64,000 nucleotides of DNA from Comamonadaceae bacterium (GTDB taxonomy: Bacteria > Pseudomonadota > Gammaproteobacteria > Burkholderiales > Burkholderiaceae_C), in contig JAIYBZ010000009.1 in NCBI GenBank assembly GCA_027488255.1, positions 62,001 through 126,000 of the forward strand, in the 5' to 3' direction. Both the position numbers and the translations under genes were made by a program. Each line of letters starts with the position of its first letter. The stretch's first letter is position 1. The notes below the pieces were generated by a model. That model did no database searches. It was not told where the DNA came from and worked only from the letters and a program-made list of their open reading frames with translations. This document shows positions 11,051-22,152 of the stretch, one piece after another.

Positions 11051-12358
11051 ATGAAACTAAAAGCATCGCTTTTCGCCCTTGCTACAAGCTTGGCAGCCCT
11101 TTCCGCACAGGCACAAACTGAAATAATGTGGTGGCACTCCATGTCCGGTGCTTTGGGCGACTGGGTTGGCGATATCGCAAAAGACTTCAACAGCAAGCAA
11201 AAAGACTACAAAGTAGTTCCCGTATTTAAGGGAAATTACGACGAATCCATGACCGCTGCTGTGGCCGCTTTCCGTGCTGGCAACGCGCCTCACATTCTTC
11301 AAGTCTTCGAGGTGGGCACGGCCACCATGATGGCTTCTAAGGGCGTGGTGGTCCCTGTCGAACAGATCATGCGTGAAGGCGGATATAAGTTCGATCCCAA
11401 GTCTTATGTTCCAGCGGTTTCCGGCTACTACACAGCCCCCAACGGACAAATGATGTCTTTTCCGTTCAACAGCTCGACCACAGTGATGTGGGTCAATCTT
11501 GACGCCTTCAAAGCCGCGGGAATTGACACCGAAAAACTGCCACAAACTTGGCCCGAAGTGGCCTTGGCCGCGGCCAAACTCAAAGCCAGCGGTCACAAGT
11601 GCCCCTTCACCACGGCTTGGCAAGGTTGGACCCAACTGGAAAGTTTCTCAACATGGCACAACACCGAACTGGCCACCAAAGGCAATGGCATGAAGGGCAT
11701 GGATGCCCGCTTGGTGTTGAACTCCCCACTGCATGTGCGACATATTGAGAACTTGGGCAACATGGCGCAACAAGGCTTGTTTGTTTACAAAGGACGTGCT
11801 GGCAGCGCGGGGGCACCTTTTGAATCTGGCGAATGTGCAATCAGCATCAATTCATCAGCCGCCTACGCTGGTGTCAGCAAGAACGCCAAATTCAAGTTCG
11901 CTGTGGGCACTTTGCCTTATTACCCCGATGTCGCGGGCGCGCCCCAAAACACCGTCATTGGCGGTGCAAGCCTTTGGGCCATGGCCGGTAAAAAACCCAC
12001 TGAATACAAAGGTGTCGCTGCGTTTTTCAACTACCTGTCTGATCCTGTCATCCAGTCGGCAAACCACAAGCGGACAGGCTATTTGCCTGTCACGATGGCT
12101 GCGTTCAAGATGACAGAAGAGTCGGGCTTTTACAAGCAAAACCCAGGAACTGATGTTTCGGTCAACCAAATGATCCGGAAAACCACCGACAAGTCACGCG
12201 GTATCCGCTTGGGCAACTACGTACAAATTCGCACCATTGAAGACGAAGAGCTCGAGCAGGTTTGGGCGGGTAAAAAATCAGCCAAAGACGCGTTGGACAG
12301 CATCGTCAAGCGCGGTAATGAGTTGCTAGAAAAATTTGAAAAAGCCAACAAGTCCTGA
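11051..12358 (+). CDS. ugpB: sn-glycerol-3-phosphate ABC transporter substrate-binding protein
   Basis: Signal peptide, EIMWWHSMSGALGDWVGDIAKDFNSKQKDYKVVPVFKGNYDE; followed by ugpA/E/C/Q. Confidence 0.93.
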   Translation: MKLKASLFALATSLAALSAQAQTEIMWWHSMSGALGDWVGDIAKDFNSKQKDYKVVPVFKGNYDESMTAAVAAFRAGNAPHILQVFEVGTATMMASKGVVVPVEQIMREGGYKFDPKSYVPAVSGYYTAPNGQMMSFPFNSSTTVMWVNLDAFKAAGIDTEKLPQTWPEVALAAAKLKASGHKCPFTTAWQGWTQLESFSTWHNTELATKGNGMKGMDARLVLNSPLHVRHIENLGNMAQQGLFVYKGRAGSAGAPFESGECAISINSSAAYAGVSKNAKFKFAVGTLPYYPDVAGAPQNTVIGGASLWAMAGKKPTEYKGVAAFFNYLSDPVIQSANHKRTGYLPVTMAAFKMTEESGFYKQNPGTDVSVNQMIRKTTDKSRGIRLGNYVQIRTIEDEELEQVWAGKKSAKDALDSIVKRGNELLEKFEKANKS

Positions 12359-12379
12359 TTTCCAACTCTTCATCCAAGG

Positions 12380-12420
12380 CAAGCCAGTCGACGTTGGTGT
12401 CGACTGGCTTGGATTATTTT
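12380..12420 (+). repeat. 13-bp perfect inverted repeat hairpin between ugpB and ugpA
   Basis: CAAGCCAGTCGAC-GTTGGT-GTCGACTGGCTTG at 12380-12411, followed by GATTATTTT. Confidence 0.85.
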
Positions 12421-13306
12421 GAGCGCCGATAAAAAAGTTATTTTCCGTTCCAAGTGGCTGCCTTGGCTGCTGATTGCCCCACAAGGCATCGTGATCTTGG
12501 CGTTCTTTTTTTGGCCTGCTGGACAAGCCTTACTGCAATCGTTCCAACAATCTGACGCCTTTGGCATGTCGGTTCAATGGGTGGGATTGGACAATTTTGT
12601 GACCTTGTTCAGTGACGACACTTATTTAGCATCGTTCAAAGTCACAGCAGTTTTTTCAGTGCTGGTCGCTGGCTTAGGCATTGGTATTTCATTGTTCTTA
12701 GCTTTTTTTGCTGACCGGGTGGTACGGGGCATTTGGATTTATCGAAGCCTGTTGATCCTGCCTTACGCAGTCGCACCTGTAGTGGCTGGCGTTTTGTGGT
12801 TGTTCTTATTTTCTCCCTCGGTGGGATTGGTGGCCTATGCGCTGGAACAAATTGGCATTTCTTGGAACATTTTGCTCAACAGTTCTGATGCCATGGCCCT
12901 GATTGTGATCGCGTCAGTTTGGAAGCAAATTTCATACAACTTTCTTTTTTTTCTAGCGGGTTTCCAAAGCATCCCCAAATCTCTGATCGAAGCAGCCGCT
13001 ATCGATGGCGCTGATGTTTGGCAGCGCTTTTTAACAGTCCAATTGCCTTTGCTTACCCCAACGACCTTTTTCCTGCTGGTGGTCAACACGGTGTACGCCT
13101 TCTTCGAAACTTTTGGAATTATTGACGCCACCACACAGGGCGGTCCCGGAAAGGACACAGCCATTCTGGTCTACAAAGTTTATTTCGATGGATTCAAAGC
13201 CATGGATTTGGGAGGATCAGCGGCGCAATCGGTGGTGCTCATGACCCTCGTGATTGGGCTGACCGTTTTGCAATTTCGATATATCGAACGCAAAGTAAAT
13301 TATTAA
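12419..13306 (+). CDS. ugpA: Glycerol-3-phosphate ABC transporter permease UgpA (TTG start)
   Basis: Permease TM pattern, [34 protein letters not shown] loop; operon context. Confidence 0.92.
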   Translation: MSADKKVIFRSKWLPWLLIAPQGIVILAFFFWPAGQALLQSFQQSDAFGMSVQWVGLDNFVTLFSDDTYLASFKVTAVFSVLVAGLGIGISLFLAFFADRVVRGIWIYRSLLILPYAVAPVVAGVLWLFLFSPSVGLVAYALEQIGISWNILLNSSDAMALIVIASVWKQISYNFLFFLAGFQSIPKSLIEAAAIDGADVWQRFLTVQLPLLTPTTFFLLVVNTVYAFFETFGIIDATTQGGPGKDTAILVYKVYFDGFKAMDLGGSAAQSVVLMTLVIGLTVLQFRYIERKVNY

Positions 13307-13307
13307 C

Positions 13308-14159
13308 ATGGTCGAACGTCACCGCTTTATTGACATTCTCTCGCACGGTCTCCTGATCGTGGGGGTGCTGGTCATCGCCTTTCCCATATACCTTGCTTGG
13401 GTCGGTTCCACGCATTCTGCACAAGAGATGGCGCAGGCGCCCATACCTCTGTGGTTCGGAAATGAGGCTTGGAACAACTACCGAGCAGTCCTCATGGGAG
13501 AAGGCCCCGGCGTAACCAGCCAAGTGCCAGTAGCACGGATGATGTGGGTGAGTTTGGTAAGCGCAATGAGCATAGCCGTCGGCAAGATCGTGATCTCTTT
13601 GATGAGTGCTTTTGCGATTGTTTATTTCAATTTTCCTTTTCGTAAGGCCGTTTTTTGGAGCATCTTCATCACTTTGATGCTGCCAGTCGAAGTGCGCATT
13701 GTGCCGACCTACCAAGTGATCGCAGACTTTGGCATGGTCAACAGTTTTGCCGGTCTGACTATTCCTTTGATTGCATCTGCCACAGCAACTTTTTTGTTTC
13801 GTCAATTCTTTTTGACGGTGCCAGATGAATTGACCGAAGCAGCAAAAATGGATGGCGCTACTCCAATGCGATTTTTTTGGGATGTGCTACTGCCCTTATC
13901 GCGTACCAGTATTGCAGCTTTGTTTGTTATCCAGTTCATTTATGGCTGGAACCAATACCTCTGGCCCCTTCTGATGAGCACCGAAGAGCGTATGTACCCC
14001 ATCGTCATGGGTATTCGAAGCATGACCTCCGGTGCCGATGCGCAAGTGCAATGGAATTTGGTCATGGCGACTGCGATTTTGGCAATGCTGCCACCCGCAT
14101 TGGTGGTAGTGCTGATGCAAAAGTGGTTCGTCAAAGGCTTGGTCGATACCGAAAAATGA
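13308..14159 (+). CDS. ugpE: Glycerol-3-phosphate ABC transporter permease UgpE
   Basis: EAAKMDGATPMRFFWDVLLPLSRTSIAALFVI EAA loop; operon context. Confidence 0.92.
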   Translation: MVERHRFIDILSHGLLIVGVLVIAFPIYLAWVGSTHSAQEMAQAPIPLWFGNEAWNNYRAVLMGEGPGVTSQVPVARMMWVSLVSAMSIAVGKIVISLMSAFAIVYFNFPFRKAVFWSIFITLMLPVEVRIVPTYQVIADFGMVNSFAGLTIPLIASATATFLFRQFFLTVPDELTEAAKMDGATPMRFFWDVLLPLSRTSIAALFVIQFIYGWNQYLWPLLMSTEERMYPIVMGIRSMTSGADAQVQWNLVMATAILAMLPPALVVVLMQKWFVKGLVDTEK

Positions 14160-14270
14160 CATCACAGGATCTCGGTATGGCACCCATACAACTCGTCTAC
14201 ACCTGGCCAATGCGCATGAAGTGCCTATTGATTTAGCCCTCAGAAAACAATTGCATACGACAAAATTTTT

Positions 14271-15290
14271 ATGGCCTCCATCACCCTATCCCACCTAAAA
14301 AAAACTTATGGCACTGGACAAAAGTCCAACACCGTGATTTATGACCTCAGCGCCACGATTAACGATGGAGAATTTGTGGTCATCGTTGGCCCCTCTGGTT
14401 GTGGGAAATCAACCTTGCTGCGGATGGTCGCTGGCCTAGAAAACATCAATTCGGGTGAGGTGATGATTGGAACCCAAGTGGTGAATGACCTCGAGCCTGC
14501 CGCACGCGACATTGCCATGGTGTTTCAAAACTATGCGCTGTACCCGCACATGAGTGTTTTTGACAATATGGCTTACGGCTTAAAAATCGCTAAACGATCT
14601 GCCGAGGAAATAAAAAATCGTGTCGAAAAAGCCGCCGACATCTTAGAACTGTCGCACTTGTTGCAACGCAAGCCACGCGAACTCTCCGGAGGCCAACGAC
14701 AGCGGGTTGCGATGGGTCGGGCAATCGTGAGAAAGCCACAAGTCTTTCTTTTTGACGAGCCCTTGTCCAATTTGGATGCCAAATTGCGTGCACAAACTCG
14801 ACTGGAAATTCAAAAATTACATCGTGAATTGGGCATCACGAGCTTGTTTGTGACACACGACCAAATTGAAGCGATGACTTTGGCCCAACGCATGATCGTG
14901 ATGAACGGCGGTCGAATGGAGCAATATGGAACTCCTGAAGAGGTTTACAACCGCCCAGCAACGACCTTTGTTGCCAGCTTCATGGGGTCACCCCCTATGA
15001 ATCTCTTGCGACATGCTCCCGGCGCTCACCCCCAACGCATTTTGGGCATACGACCCGAGCATTTGGACATCGTCGTATCGACCACTGCCTATGCTTGGGC
15101 ATTGATCGCAGACACGGTGGAACTTTTGGGCGCCGAGCGTTTGGTCCATGCACGTCTCGGTGCAGAATCGCTGACGTTGCGGTTGGATGCTTCAGTGACG
15201 CCCCCAACACCGGGGAACATTTTCTATGCCGCGCCTCAAGTCGACCATTTGCATTGGTTTGACAGCGCTTCACAACAACGCATTGCCTAA
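14271..15290 (+). CDS. ugpC: Glycerol-3-phosphate ABC transporter ATP-binding protein UgpC
   Basis: Walker [46 protein letters not shown]. Confidence 0.93.
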   Translation: MASITLSHLKKTYGTGQKSNTVIYDLSATINDGEFVVIVGPSGCGKSTLLRMVAGLENINSGEVMIGTQVVNDLEPAARDIAMVFQNYALYPHMSVFDNMAYGLKIAKRSAEEIKNRVEKAADILELSHLLQRKPRELSGGQRQRVAMGRAIVRKPQVFLFDEPLSNLDAKLRAQTRLEIQKLHRELGITSLFVTHDQIEAMTLAQRMIVMNGGRMEQYGTPEEVYNRPATTFVASFMGSPPMNLLRHAPGAHPQRILGIRPEHLDIVVSTTAYAWALIADTVELLGAERLVHARLGAESLTLRLDASVTPPTPGNIFYAAPQVDHLHWFDSASQQRIA

Positions 15291-15299
15291 ATTCTCGAT

Positions 15300-16034
15300 A
15301 TGACAACTTGGCCCTATCCGCGTTGGATCGCCCACCGAGGCGCCGGGAAGCTCGCGCCAGAAAACACACTCGCCGCCTTTCAGTGGGGTGCCCGATTCGG
15401 TTACCGCATGTTCGAGTGCGACGCCAAGCTCAGCGCTGATGGCAAGGTGTTTTTGTTGCACGACGCCACTTTGGAGCGCACCACCAATGGGCAGGGCGTG
15501 GCGGGCGAGCTGGCGTGGTCTGCGCTGTCTCAGCTGGACGCAGGCGGCTGGCACTCCGAGCCGTTTCGGGGTGAACCCTTGCCGGCCCTCGAGAGCATTG
15601 CCCACTATTGCCTGGCTGGTGGGCACCTTCTGAACATTGAGATCAAACCCACCCCGGGCACCGAATGGGCCACCGGTGCGGCGGTGGCCAAATTGGCCCA
15701 GCAACTTTGGCAAGGGGCCGCCGTGCCGCCTTTGTTGACCTCTTTTCAAGTGGATGCGCTGGCCGCCGCACAGTCGGCGGCGCCCTTACTCCCACGGGGT
15801 TTGCTGCTGGACACCCTTTGGACGGGCTGGTCCGAGAAGGCACTTTCGCTGTCATGCTGTGCCGTGGTGGCTCACTTTTCGCTCTGGAACACCGCCACGG
15901 TGTCCCAAGCCCATCAGGCTGGCTTGCGTTGCCTGAGCTACACCGTGAACGACGAAGTGACCGCCCAACACCTGTTGGCCTTGGGCACAGATGGCCTCAT
16001 CACCGACCGGGTGGACCTGTTCCGCCCCGATTGA
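15300..16034 (+). CDS. ugpQ: Glycerophosphodiester phosphodiesterase
   Basis: WIAHRGAGKLAPENTLAAFQWGARFGYRMFECDAKLSADGKVFLLHD. Confidence 0.93.
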   Translation: MTTWPYPRWIAHRGAGKLAPENTLAAFQWGARFGYRMFECDAKLSADGKVFLLHDATLERTTNGQGVAGELAWSALSQLDAGGWHSEPFRGEPLPALESIAHYCLAGGHLLNIEIKPTPGTEWATGAAVAKLAQQLWQGAAVPPLLTSFQVDALAAAQSAAPLLPRGLLLDTLWTGWSEKALSLSCCAVVAHFSLWNTATVSQAHQAGLRCLSYTVNDEVTAQHLLALGTDGLITDRVDLFRPD

Positions 16035-16071
16035 AGCCCGAGGGCACAAAAAAACCGGCTTGAGCGCAGCG

Positions 16072-16347
16072 TTATCGGCGTTTCCAGCCGCGTTGCATGA
16101 GCCATTCGCCTGTCGCGGCCACCAAGACCAAGGCCATGTACGTGCTCATCTTGCCGTCATTCCCGTGCAGCGCCAGCCCGGCCGCCAGCACGGCGATCCC
16201 CAAGAGGGCGTGCACCCCCATGCGTCTTTTGACCGACCAGCCCCCAACACCGATGACCCATCGACCGGCCCATGGCATCAACACCGCCATGAACAGGGCT
16301 GGCAACACAAAATTGAATAAATGGAGAGTCAATTGCCAAACGGTCAT
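16072..16347 (-). CDS. Small hydrophobic membrane protein
   Basis: MTVWQLTLHLFNFVLPALFMAVLMPWAGRWVIG...; start at 16347 avoids overlap with hemA. Confidence 0.6.
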   Translation of the reverse strand: MTVWQLTLHLFNFVLPALFMAVLMPWAGRWVIGVGGWSVKRRMGVHALLGIAVLAAGLALHGNDGKMSTYMALVLVAATGEWLMQRGWKRR

Positions 16348-16470
16348 AGGGCTTGAGCGGAGGGGCAGAGCAAGGTCATCGCGGCAAAAATGCCCAACAA
16401 TTGTGCACCGAAAGTCAGCCCACACGCAGGGCCACGCATCGACTGGGGGGTGGCTTTCTATAATTGGCGC

Positions 16471-17742
16471 ATGGCTGTTTGGACCCTGGGCTTGAATCAC
16501 ACCACTGCGCCGCTCGATTTGCGCGGCCGGTTTGCCTTTGCCGTGGACCAACTGGCCCCGGCCTTGCAGGGCTTGCGCTCCAATTTGGCACTGAACACGG
16601 ACCAAGCCACTGAAGCGGCGATTTTGTCCACCTGCAATCGCACCGAAATTTATTGCGCCGCCGAGCAGGCCGCCACAGCGGACACGTTGCGCTGGTTGGC
16701 ACAAACCGGCGGCGTTTCACCACAAGAGCTGCAATCGCATACTTATTTATTAGAAGGCGATGCGGCTGCCCGTCACGCCTTCCGGGTCGCCAGTGGCCTC
16801 GACTCGATGGTGCTGGGGGAAGCCCAAATCTTGGGCCAACTGAAAGACGCCGTACGCGCAGCCGAACAGGCTGGCGCCTTGGGCAGCACGCTCAACCAAC
16901 TCTTCCAGCGCAGTTTTGCAGTGGCCAAAGAAGTGCGCACCGCCACCGAGATTGGCGCCCACTCGATCAGCATGGCCGCGGCCTCGGTGCGTTTGGCAGG
17001 CCAATTGTTTGAAGACCTCAAAGGCATCAAAGTGCTGTTTGTGGGCGCTGGTGAAATGATTGAGCTGGTGGTGACGCACTTTGCCGCCAAGCAGCCCAAA
17101 GCCATGGCGATTGCCAACCGCAGCCTTGAGCGTGGGGAAAAACTGGCCGGTCGATTTGGAGCCGAGGTCTTGCGACTGGCCGAATTGCCCGAGCGCTTGC
17201 ACGAATTTGATGCCGTCATCAGCTGCACCGCCAGCACCCTGCCGCTCATTGGGCTGGGTGCCGTGGAGCGGGCCTTGAAGAAACGCAAATACCGTCCGAT
17301 GTTCATGGTGGATCTGGCGGTGCCACGCGACATCGAGCCTGAAGTCAAAGGTTTGGAAGACGTTTACCTGTACACGGTCGACGACTTGGCCAGCGTGGTG
17401 CAAGCAGGTCAGGCTCAGCGGCAAGCCGCTGTAGCGGATGCCGAAGTGATCATTGACAGTGGTGTGCAAAGTTTTTGCCATTGGCTGGACCAAAGGGATA
17501 CGGTGCCGCTGATTCAGCAATTGCACAGCCAAGCGGACAGCTGGCGTGATGCCGAACTGGCCCGCGCCCGAAAAATGCTGGCCAAAGGGGAAGACCCCGA
17601 AGCCGTACTCGAGTCTTTGGCCAAAGGCCTGACGCAAAAAATGCTGCACGGCGCACTGGCCGAATTGCGCGATGCCGACCCGACCCACCGCGAACAGACC
17701 ATGCAAGCGGTGCAACGCTTGTTTTTGAGGCAAGGGCGTTAG
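16471..17742 (+). CDS. hemA: Glutamyl-tRNA reductase
   Basis: [50 protein letters not shown]; followed by prfA. Confidence 0.96.
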   Translation: MAVWTLGLNHTTAPLDLRGRFAFAVDQLAPALQGLRSNLALNTDQATEAAILSTCNRTEIYCAAEQAATADTLRWLAQTGGVSPQELQSHTYLLEGDAAARHAFRVASGLDSMVLGEAQILGQLKDAVRAAEQAGALGSTLNQLFQRSFAVAKEVRTATEIGAHSISMAAASVRLAGQLFEDLKGIKVLFVGAGEMIELVVTHFAAKQPKAMAIANRSLERGEKLAGRFGAEVLRLAELPERLHEFDAVISCTASTLPLIGLGAVERALKKRKYRPMFMVDLAVPRDIEPEVKGLEDVYLYTVDDLASVVQAGQAQRQAAVADAEVIIDSGVQSFCHWLDQRDTVPLIQQLHSQADSWRDAELARARKMLAKGEDPEAVLESLAKGLTQKMLHGALAELRDADPTHREQTMQAVQRLFLRQGR

Positions 17743-17868
17743 CGAACATCTGCCTGTTCGTGATGGGGTTTGTTTGGGCAGAACATAGCCCACCGCCAAT
17801 CGCCAATCGCTCATTGGAGCCCTGCCCCTAGTGGCCATGACCGCCTTGCCCTGACTTCTTTTGTCCGC

Positions 17869-18957
17869 ATGAAACCTTTTCTGATTCAACAACTCGAGCG
17901 CTACGCTTTGCGGCTGACCGAGCTGGACTTTTTGCTGTCGCGAGAAGACATCATGGCCGACATGACCCAGTTCTTGAAGCTGTCGCGCGAGCATGCCGAC
18001 GTCAGTGCTGTGGCCTCACGGTTTGCACGATTTCAACAGCGCAGTGCCGATCTCACGGCCGCGCAAGCCATGTTGGAAGACGCCGATCTGCAGGCCTTGG
18101 CGGAAGAGGAAATGAGCAGCGCCACCGCCGAGTTGCAGACCCTCGAAGCCGAATTGCAACGCATGCTGCTGCCCAAAGACCCGGACGATGCGCGCCCCGC
18201 CTTTGTCGAAATCAGGGCGGGCACCGGGGGCGACGAATCGGCACTTTTTGCTGCTGATTTGCTGCGCATGTACATGCGATTTGCGGAAAGCTCGGGCTGG
18301 AAATGCGAGATCGTCTCCGAGTCCATGAGCGAATTGGGGGGCTACAAAGAAGTGGTGGTCCGCATTGAAGGAGAGCAGGTGTACGGCGCGCTGAAATTTG
18401 AGTCGGGAGGCCACCGGGTGCAACGCGTGCCCGCCACCGAGACCCAAGGTCGCATCCACACCAGCGCCTGCACTGTCGCCGTTTTGGCCGAGCCAGACGA
18501 GGCCGAGGCCATAAAAATCAACCCATCCGACTTGCGCATTGACACCTTTCGGGCCAGCGGGGCGGGTGGGCAACACATCAACAAAACCGATTCAGCCGTG
18601 CGCATCACGCATTTGCCCACGGGCATCGTGGCTGAATGCCAAGACGGACGCAGCCAACACAGCAACAAAGCCCAAGCTCTGAAAGTATTGACGGCCCGCA
18701 TTCAAGAAAAAGACCGCTCTGAGCGCGCCGCCAAGGACGCCGCCGAGCGAAAAAGCCTGATTGGCAGTGGTGACCGTTCAGACCGTATCCGCACCTACAA
18801 CTTCCCGCAGGGCCGGCTGACCGATCACCGCATCAACCTGACGCTCTACAAACTGCTGACCATCATGGAAGGGGATCTGCAAGATGTGATCCATGCCTTG
18901 CAATCCTATGAGGCCGCCCAACAATTGGCAGCGCTTGAAATTGGAGCCACCGCGTGA
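17869..18957 (+). CDS. prfA: Peptide chain release factor 1
   Basis: [46 protein letters not shown] at 17869 favoured over the longer ORF. Confidence 0.96.
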   Translation: MKPFLIQQLERYALRLTELDFLLSREDIMADMTQFLKLSREHADVSAVASRFARFQQRSADLTAAQAMLEDADLQALAEEEMSSATAELQTLEAELQRMLLPKDPDDARPAFVEIRAGTGGDESALFAADLLRMYMRFAESSGWKCEIVSESMSELGGYKEVVVRIEGEQVYGALKFESGGHRVQRVPATETQGRIHTSACTVAVLAEPDEAEAIKINPSDLRIDTFRASGAGGQHINKTDSAVRITHLPTGIVAECQDGRSQHSNKAQALKVLTARIQEKDRSERAAKDAAERKSLIGSGDRSDRIRTYNFPQGRLTDHRINLTLYKLLTIMEGDLQDVIHALQSYEAAQQLAALEIGATA

Positions 18958-19805
18958 GGCCTGCTCATCCCCCAGGTCTGAACGTCGCGCAATGCCTCGG
19001 CCAAGCCCACGGGCTGGGGCTGGCGCGCCACGATGCGCAGCTGCTTTTGCTGCACTGCCTGGGCCAGGGCCGGCATGACCGTGCGTGGCTGCTGACGCAT
19101 GACACCGAGGTGTTGACCGAGGCACAACAGACCCACTGGCAACGCGCGCTAGAGCGTCGGGTGAGTGGCGAGCCTGTGGCCTACATCACGGGGCTGAAGG
19201 ATTTTTTTGGCTTGACGCTCAGCGTGGACGCGCGTGTGCTCGACCCCCGCCCAGACACCGAAACCCTGGTCGAATGGGCTTTGGAGCTATTGCCTGCCGA
19301 AGCGCGGCTCAGGGTGCTGGATTTGGGCACCGGCAGTGGCGCAGTGGCGTTGGCGGTGCAACACCAACGGCCCCATTGCCAGGTCAGCGCGGTCGATGTC
19401 AGCCAAGAGGCACTGGAGGTGGCGCGGGCCAACGCGCAACGCCTCAATCTCCCGGTGCAATTTGTGCACAGCCATTGGTTAGACAAGGTGCAAGGCCGGT
19501 TTGACCTGATCGTCTCCAATCCGCCCTATGTGGCAGAAGGCGACCCCCACATGCCGGCGTTGCGGCATGAACCCCGGCAAGCCCTGACCAGCGGCCCCAG
19601 CGGCCTGCAGGACATTGGCCACATCGTGGCCCATGCCCCTCAATACCTTCAACGTGGCAGCTGGTTGCTGTTGGAGCACGGCTGGGATCAGGCCCAGGCG
19701 GTGCAAAAACTTCTTTCACATGCCGGTTTTTCGAACATCCAAACCCGTCAGGATTTGGCCGGCGTAGACCGCTGCACAGGCGGGTGCTTCGATTCAGAGA
19801 GATAA
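18954..19805 (+). CDS. prmC: Release factor glutamine methyltransferase PrmC (GTG start)
   Basis: [13 protein letters not shown] and [15 protein letters not shown]; overlaps prfA stop. Confidence 0.94.
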   Translation: MRPAHPPGLNVAQCLGQAHGLGLARHDAQLLLLHCLGQGRHDRAWLLTHDTEVLTEAQQTHWQRALERRVSGEPVAYITGLKDFFGLTLSVDARVLDPRPDTETLVEWALELLPAEARLRVLDLGTGSGAVALAVQHQRPHCQVSAVDVSQEALEVARANAQRLNLPVQFVHSHWLDKVQGRFDLIVSNPPYVAEGDPHMPALRHEPRQALTSGPSGLQDIGHIVAHAPQYLQRGSWLLLEHGWDQAQAVQKLLSHAGFSNIQTRQDLAGVDRCTGGCFDSER

Positions 19806-19845
19806 TGCACCCCATCCGAAATCGTCACCCTTTGGAGTTAAAACC

Positions 19846-20169
19846 ATGAGCGATACCCAACAACGCATTGACGAACTCGTCAAAAACAACGAAATCACCC
19901 TGTTCATGAAGGGCAGCGCCAGTTTCCCAATGTGCGGTTTTTCAGGACGCGCCATTCAAATTTTGAAAGCCGTCGGCGTGGACCCCAAAACGGTCAAAAC
20001 CGTCAATGTGCTGGACGATGCCGAAATTCGCCAAGGCATCAAGGAATACAGCAACTGGCCCACCATCCCTCAGTTGTATGTGAAAGGGGAGTTCATTGGC
20101 GGTTCGGACATCATGATGGAAATGTACGAATCGGGTGAACTGCAACAAGTCATCAACGGCCAGAGCTGA
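19846..20169 (+). CDS. grxD: Monothiol glutaredoxin, Grx4 family
   Basis: LFMKGSASFPMCGFSGRAIQIL, IKEYSNWPTIPQLYVKGEFIGGSDIM. Confidence 0.95.
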   Translation: MSDTQQRIDELVKNNEITLFMKGSASFPMCGFSGRAIQILKAVGVDPKTVKTVNVLDDAEIRQGIKEYSNWPTIPQLYVKGEFIGGSDIMMEMYESGELQQVINGQS

Positions 20170-20238
20170 TGGCCTCCCCGGTCTGAAACGACCGAGCCGG
20201 TGACAGGATCGGGGCTCTCCCCCACTTCTTGCAGCCAC

Positions 20239-20269
20239 AAAAAAAGCCAGTCAATCGACTGGCTTTTTT
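20239..20269. terminator. Bidirectional intrinsic terminator
   Basis: AAAAAAGCCAGTC-AATC-GACTGGCTTTTTT between convergent grxD and cytochrome c gene. Confidence 0.85.
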
Positions 20270-20286
20270 GTTGGGCGGCTCAGGGC

Positions 20287-20946
20287 TCAGCGGAAGCGAG
20301 ACTGAGGAACCACTTTCAAATCGCCTTCCAAAGAGCCGATGTAAGACGACATGGCTTTCAGTTCGGCGTTGGTGAATTGCTTGGCGATGCCGCCCATCAC
20401 GCCGTTGTTGCGGCCCCAAGTGGACTGGTTTTCAACTTTGTAAGATTTGAGCGCCACAAACAAAAAGTCTTTGTGCTGACCGGCAATTTTGGGATAGCTG
20501 GGGTCGATGGGCTTGGAGAAATTGTCGCCGTGGCAAGACACGCAAGCCCCCTTTTGCAACAGGGCGGCCACTTTGGCATCGGGTGCTTTGGGCGACTTGG
20601 CAACGGCTTCGGTTTTGCCATGTTGTTCGTAGTAGGCCGCCAAATCAGCCATGTCTTGGTCGCTCAGGCTGTCGGCAATGCCGCGCATGGTGGGGTGCTT
20701 GCGCTCGCCTTTTTTGTAGGCATTCAGGGCAGAAACAATGTATTTGGCGTTCTGGCCAGAGATCATGGGGACGCGGTAGATCTCAGGAAAACTGGCTTGG
20801 TAACCCTGAATACCGTGGCAGCCGATGCACATGGCAATCTTCTGCTCAGCAGCTTTGGCATCGCCCTTGATCTCTTGGGCATGGGCGGAAATAGCGGTCA
20901 CAGAGGCGACAGCCAAGGCAAACATCGAGGTCAGGAGCTGGTTCAT
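20287..20946 (-). CDS. Diheme cytochrome c4-type protein
   Basis: Signal peptide MNQLLTSMFALAVASVTAISAHAQ, two CxxCH (CIGCH, CVSCH). Confidence 0.9.
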   Translation of the reverse strand: MNQLLTSMFALAVASVTAISAHAQEIKGDAKAAEQKIAMCIGCHGIQGYQASFPEIYRVPMISGQNAKYIVSALNAYKKGERKHPTMRGIADSLSDQDMADLAAYYEQHGKTEAVAKSPKAPDAKVAALLQKGACVSCHGDNFSKPIDPSYPKIAGQHKDFLFVALKSYKVENQSTWGRNNGVMGGIAKQFTNAELKAMSSYIGSLEGDLKVVPQSRFR

Positions 20947-20968
20947 TTTGCTTACACAATCCAATTGA

Positions 20969-20982
20969 TTGATAAAAATCAA
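20969..20982. promoter_or_regulatory. FNR-type box TTGAT-AAAA-ATCAA
   Basis: Perfect match to TTGAT-N4-ATCAA, in the divergent region between cytochrome c4 and moxR; possible -10 CATAAT at 21008-21013. Confidence 0.7.
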
Positions 20983-21052
20983 CTGCGGATTATATCGGGC
21001 TGGCCCTCATAATCCTGACAGGCTTCTTTCCTGTTTTTTAGAACTTCTCCTC

Positions 21053-21895
21053 ATGAAATTTCAAGGTACTGAAAACTACGTCGCCACACAGGACTTGATG
21101 CTGGCGGTCAATGCCGCCATCACCCTGAAGCGCCCTTTGTTGGTCAAAGGAGAGCCCGGCACGGGCAAAACCATGTTGGCCGAAGAGGTGGCCCAGGCCT
21201 TGGGTTTACCGCTGTTGCAATGGCACATCAAATCGACCACCAAAGCCCAACAAGGCTTGTACGAATACGATGCTGTCAGCCGACTGCGCGACAGCCAGTT
21301 GGGGGACGAGAAGGTCAAAGACATCGAGAACTACATCATCAAAGGCGTGCTGTGGCAGGCGTTCACGTCCGAGGTGCCGGTGGCCATCTTGATTGACGAA
21401 ATCGACAAGGCCGACATTGAGTTTCCAAATGACTTGTTGCGCGAAATCGACCGCATGGAGTTTTATTGCTACGAAACGCGCCAGCTGATCAAAGCCAAAA
21501 CACGTCCCTTGGTGTTCATCACCTCCAACAACGAAAAAGAGCTGCCCGACGCGTTCTTGCGCCGCTGCTTTTTCCACTACATCAAATTCCCTGAAGCGGA
21601 CACCATGCGCCAGATCGTGGCGGTGCACTTCCCCCAGCTCAAACAAGAGCTGCTGGCCGTGGCCCTGAAAACTTTCTACGATGTGCGCGGCTTGCCCGGC
21701 CTGAAGAAAAAGCCCTCCACCAGCGAGCTGCTGGACTGGCTCAAGCTGCTGGTGGCCGAAGACATTCCCCTTGAAGCCCTGCAAAGTGCCGACCAAAAAG
21801 TAGCCGTGCCGCCATTGGTGGGCGCCCTGCTGAAAAACGAACAAGATGTGACACTGTTTGAAAAATTGGTGTTCATGAACCAACGCAACCGCTGA
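21053..21895 (+). CDS. MoxR-family AAA+ ATPase
   Basis: LVKGEPGTGKTMLAEEVAQALG Walker A, ILIDEIDKADIEFPNDLL Walker B. Confidence 0.92.
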   Translation: MKFQGTENYVATQDLMLAVNAAITLKRPLLVKGEPGTGKTMLAEEVAQALGLPLLQWHIKSTTKAQQGLYEYDAVSRLRDSQLGDEKVKDIENYIIKGVLWQAFTSEVPVAILIDEIDKADIEFPNDLLREIDRMEFYCYETRQLIKAKTRPLVFITSNNEKELPDAFLRRCFFHYIKFPEADTMRQIVAVHFPQLKQELLAVALKTFYDVRGLPGLKKKPSTSELLDWLKLLVAEDIPLEALQSADQKVAVPPLVGALLKNEQDVTLFEKLVFMNQRNR

Positions 21896-21899
21896 GCCA

Positions 21900-22133
21900 T
21901 TGACCATGTCCAACCCCAACCCTTTACTTGAAGGTATTTCAGACGCTGTTGGTTTTGTCGGCGGCGCATTGGCCGGCTTTTGGGCCGGCAAACTGATCGG
22001 CTGGGACATCTTCAGCGCCGGCTACGACAGCGCCAGCATTGGCGGGATCTTGCTGGTCGGCTTGGGCGGTGGCGGTGGCTTGCATTTGGCCCGTTACTGG
22101 CGAGCCAAACAACAAGACGACTCATCAGAATAA
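21900..22133 (+). CDS. Small Gly-rich membrane protein, unknown
   Basis: 77 aa, hydrophobic; tightly placed after moxR. Confidence 0.6.
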   Translation: MTMSNPNPLLEGISDAVGFVGGALAGFWAGKLIGWDIFSAGYDSASIGGILLVGLGGGGGLHLARYWRAKQQDDSSE

Positions 22134-22152
22134 ACCCCGAAAACTTGGCCCT

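Noticed and set aside
16750-17994. 414-aa minus ORF
   Set aside because: Antisense shadow of hemA
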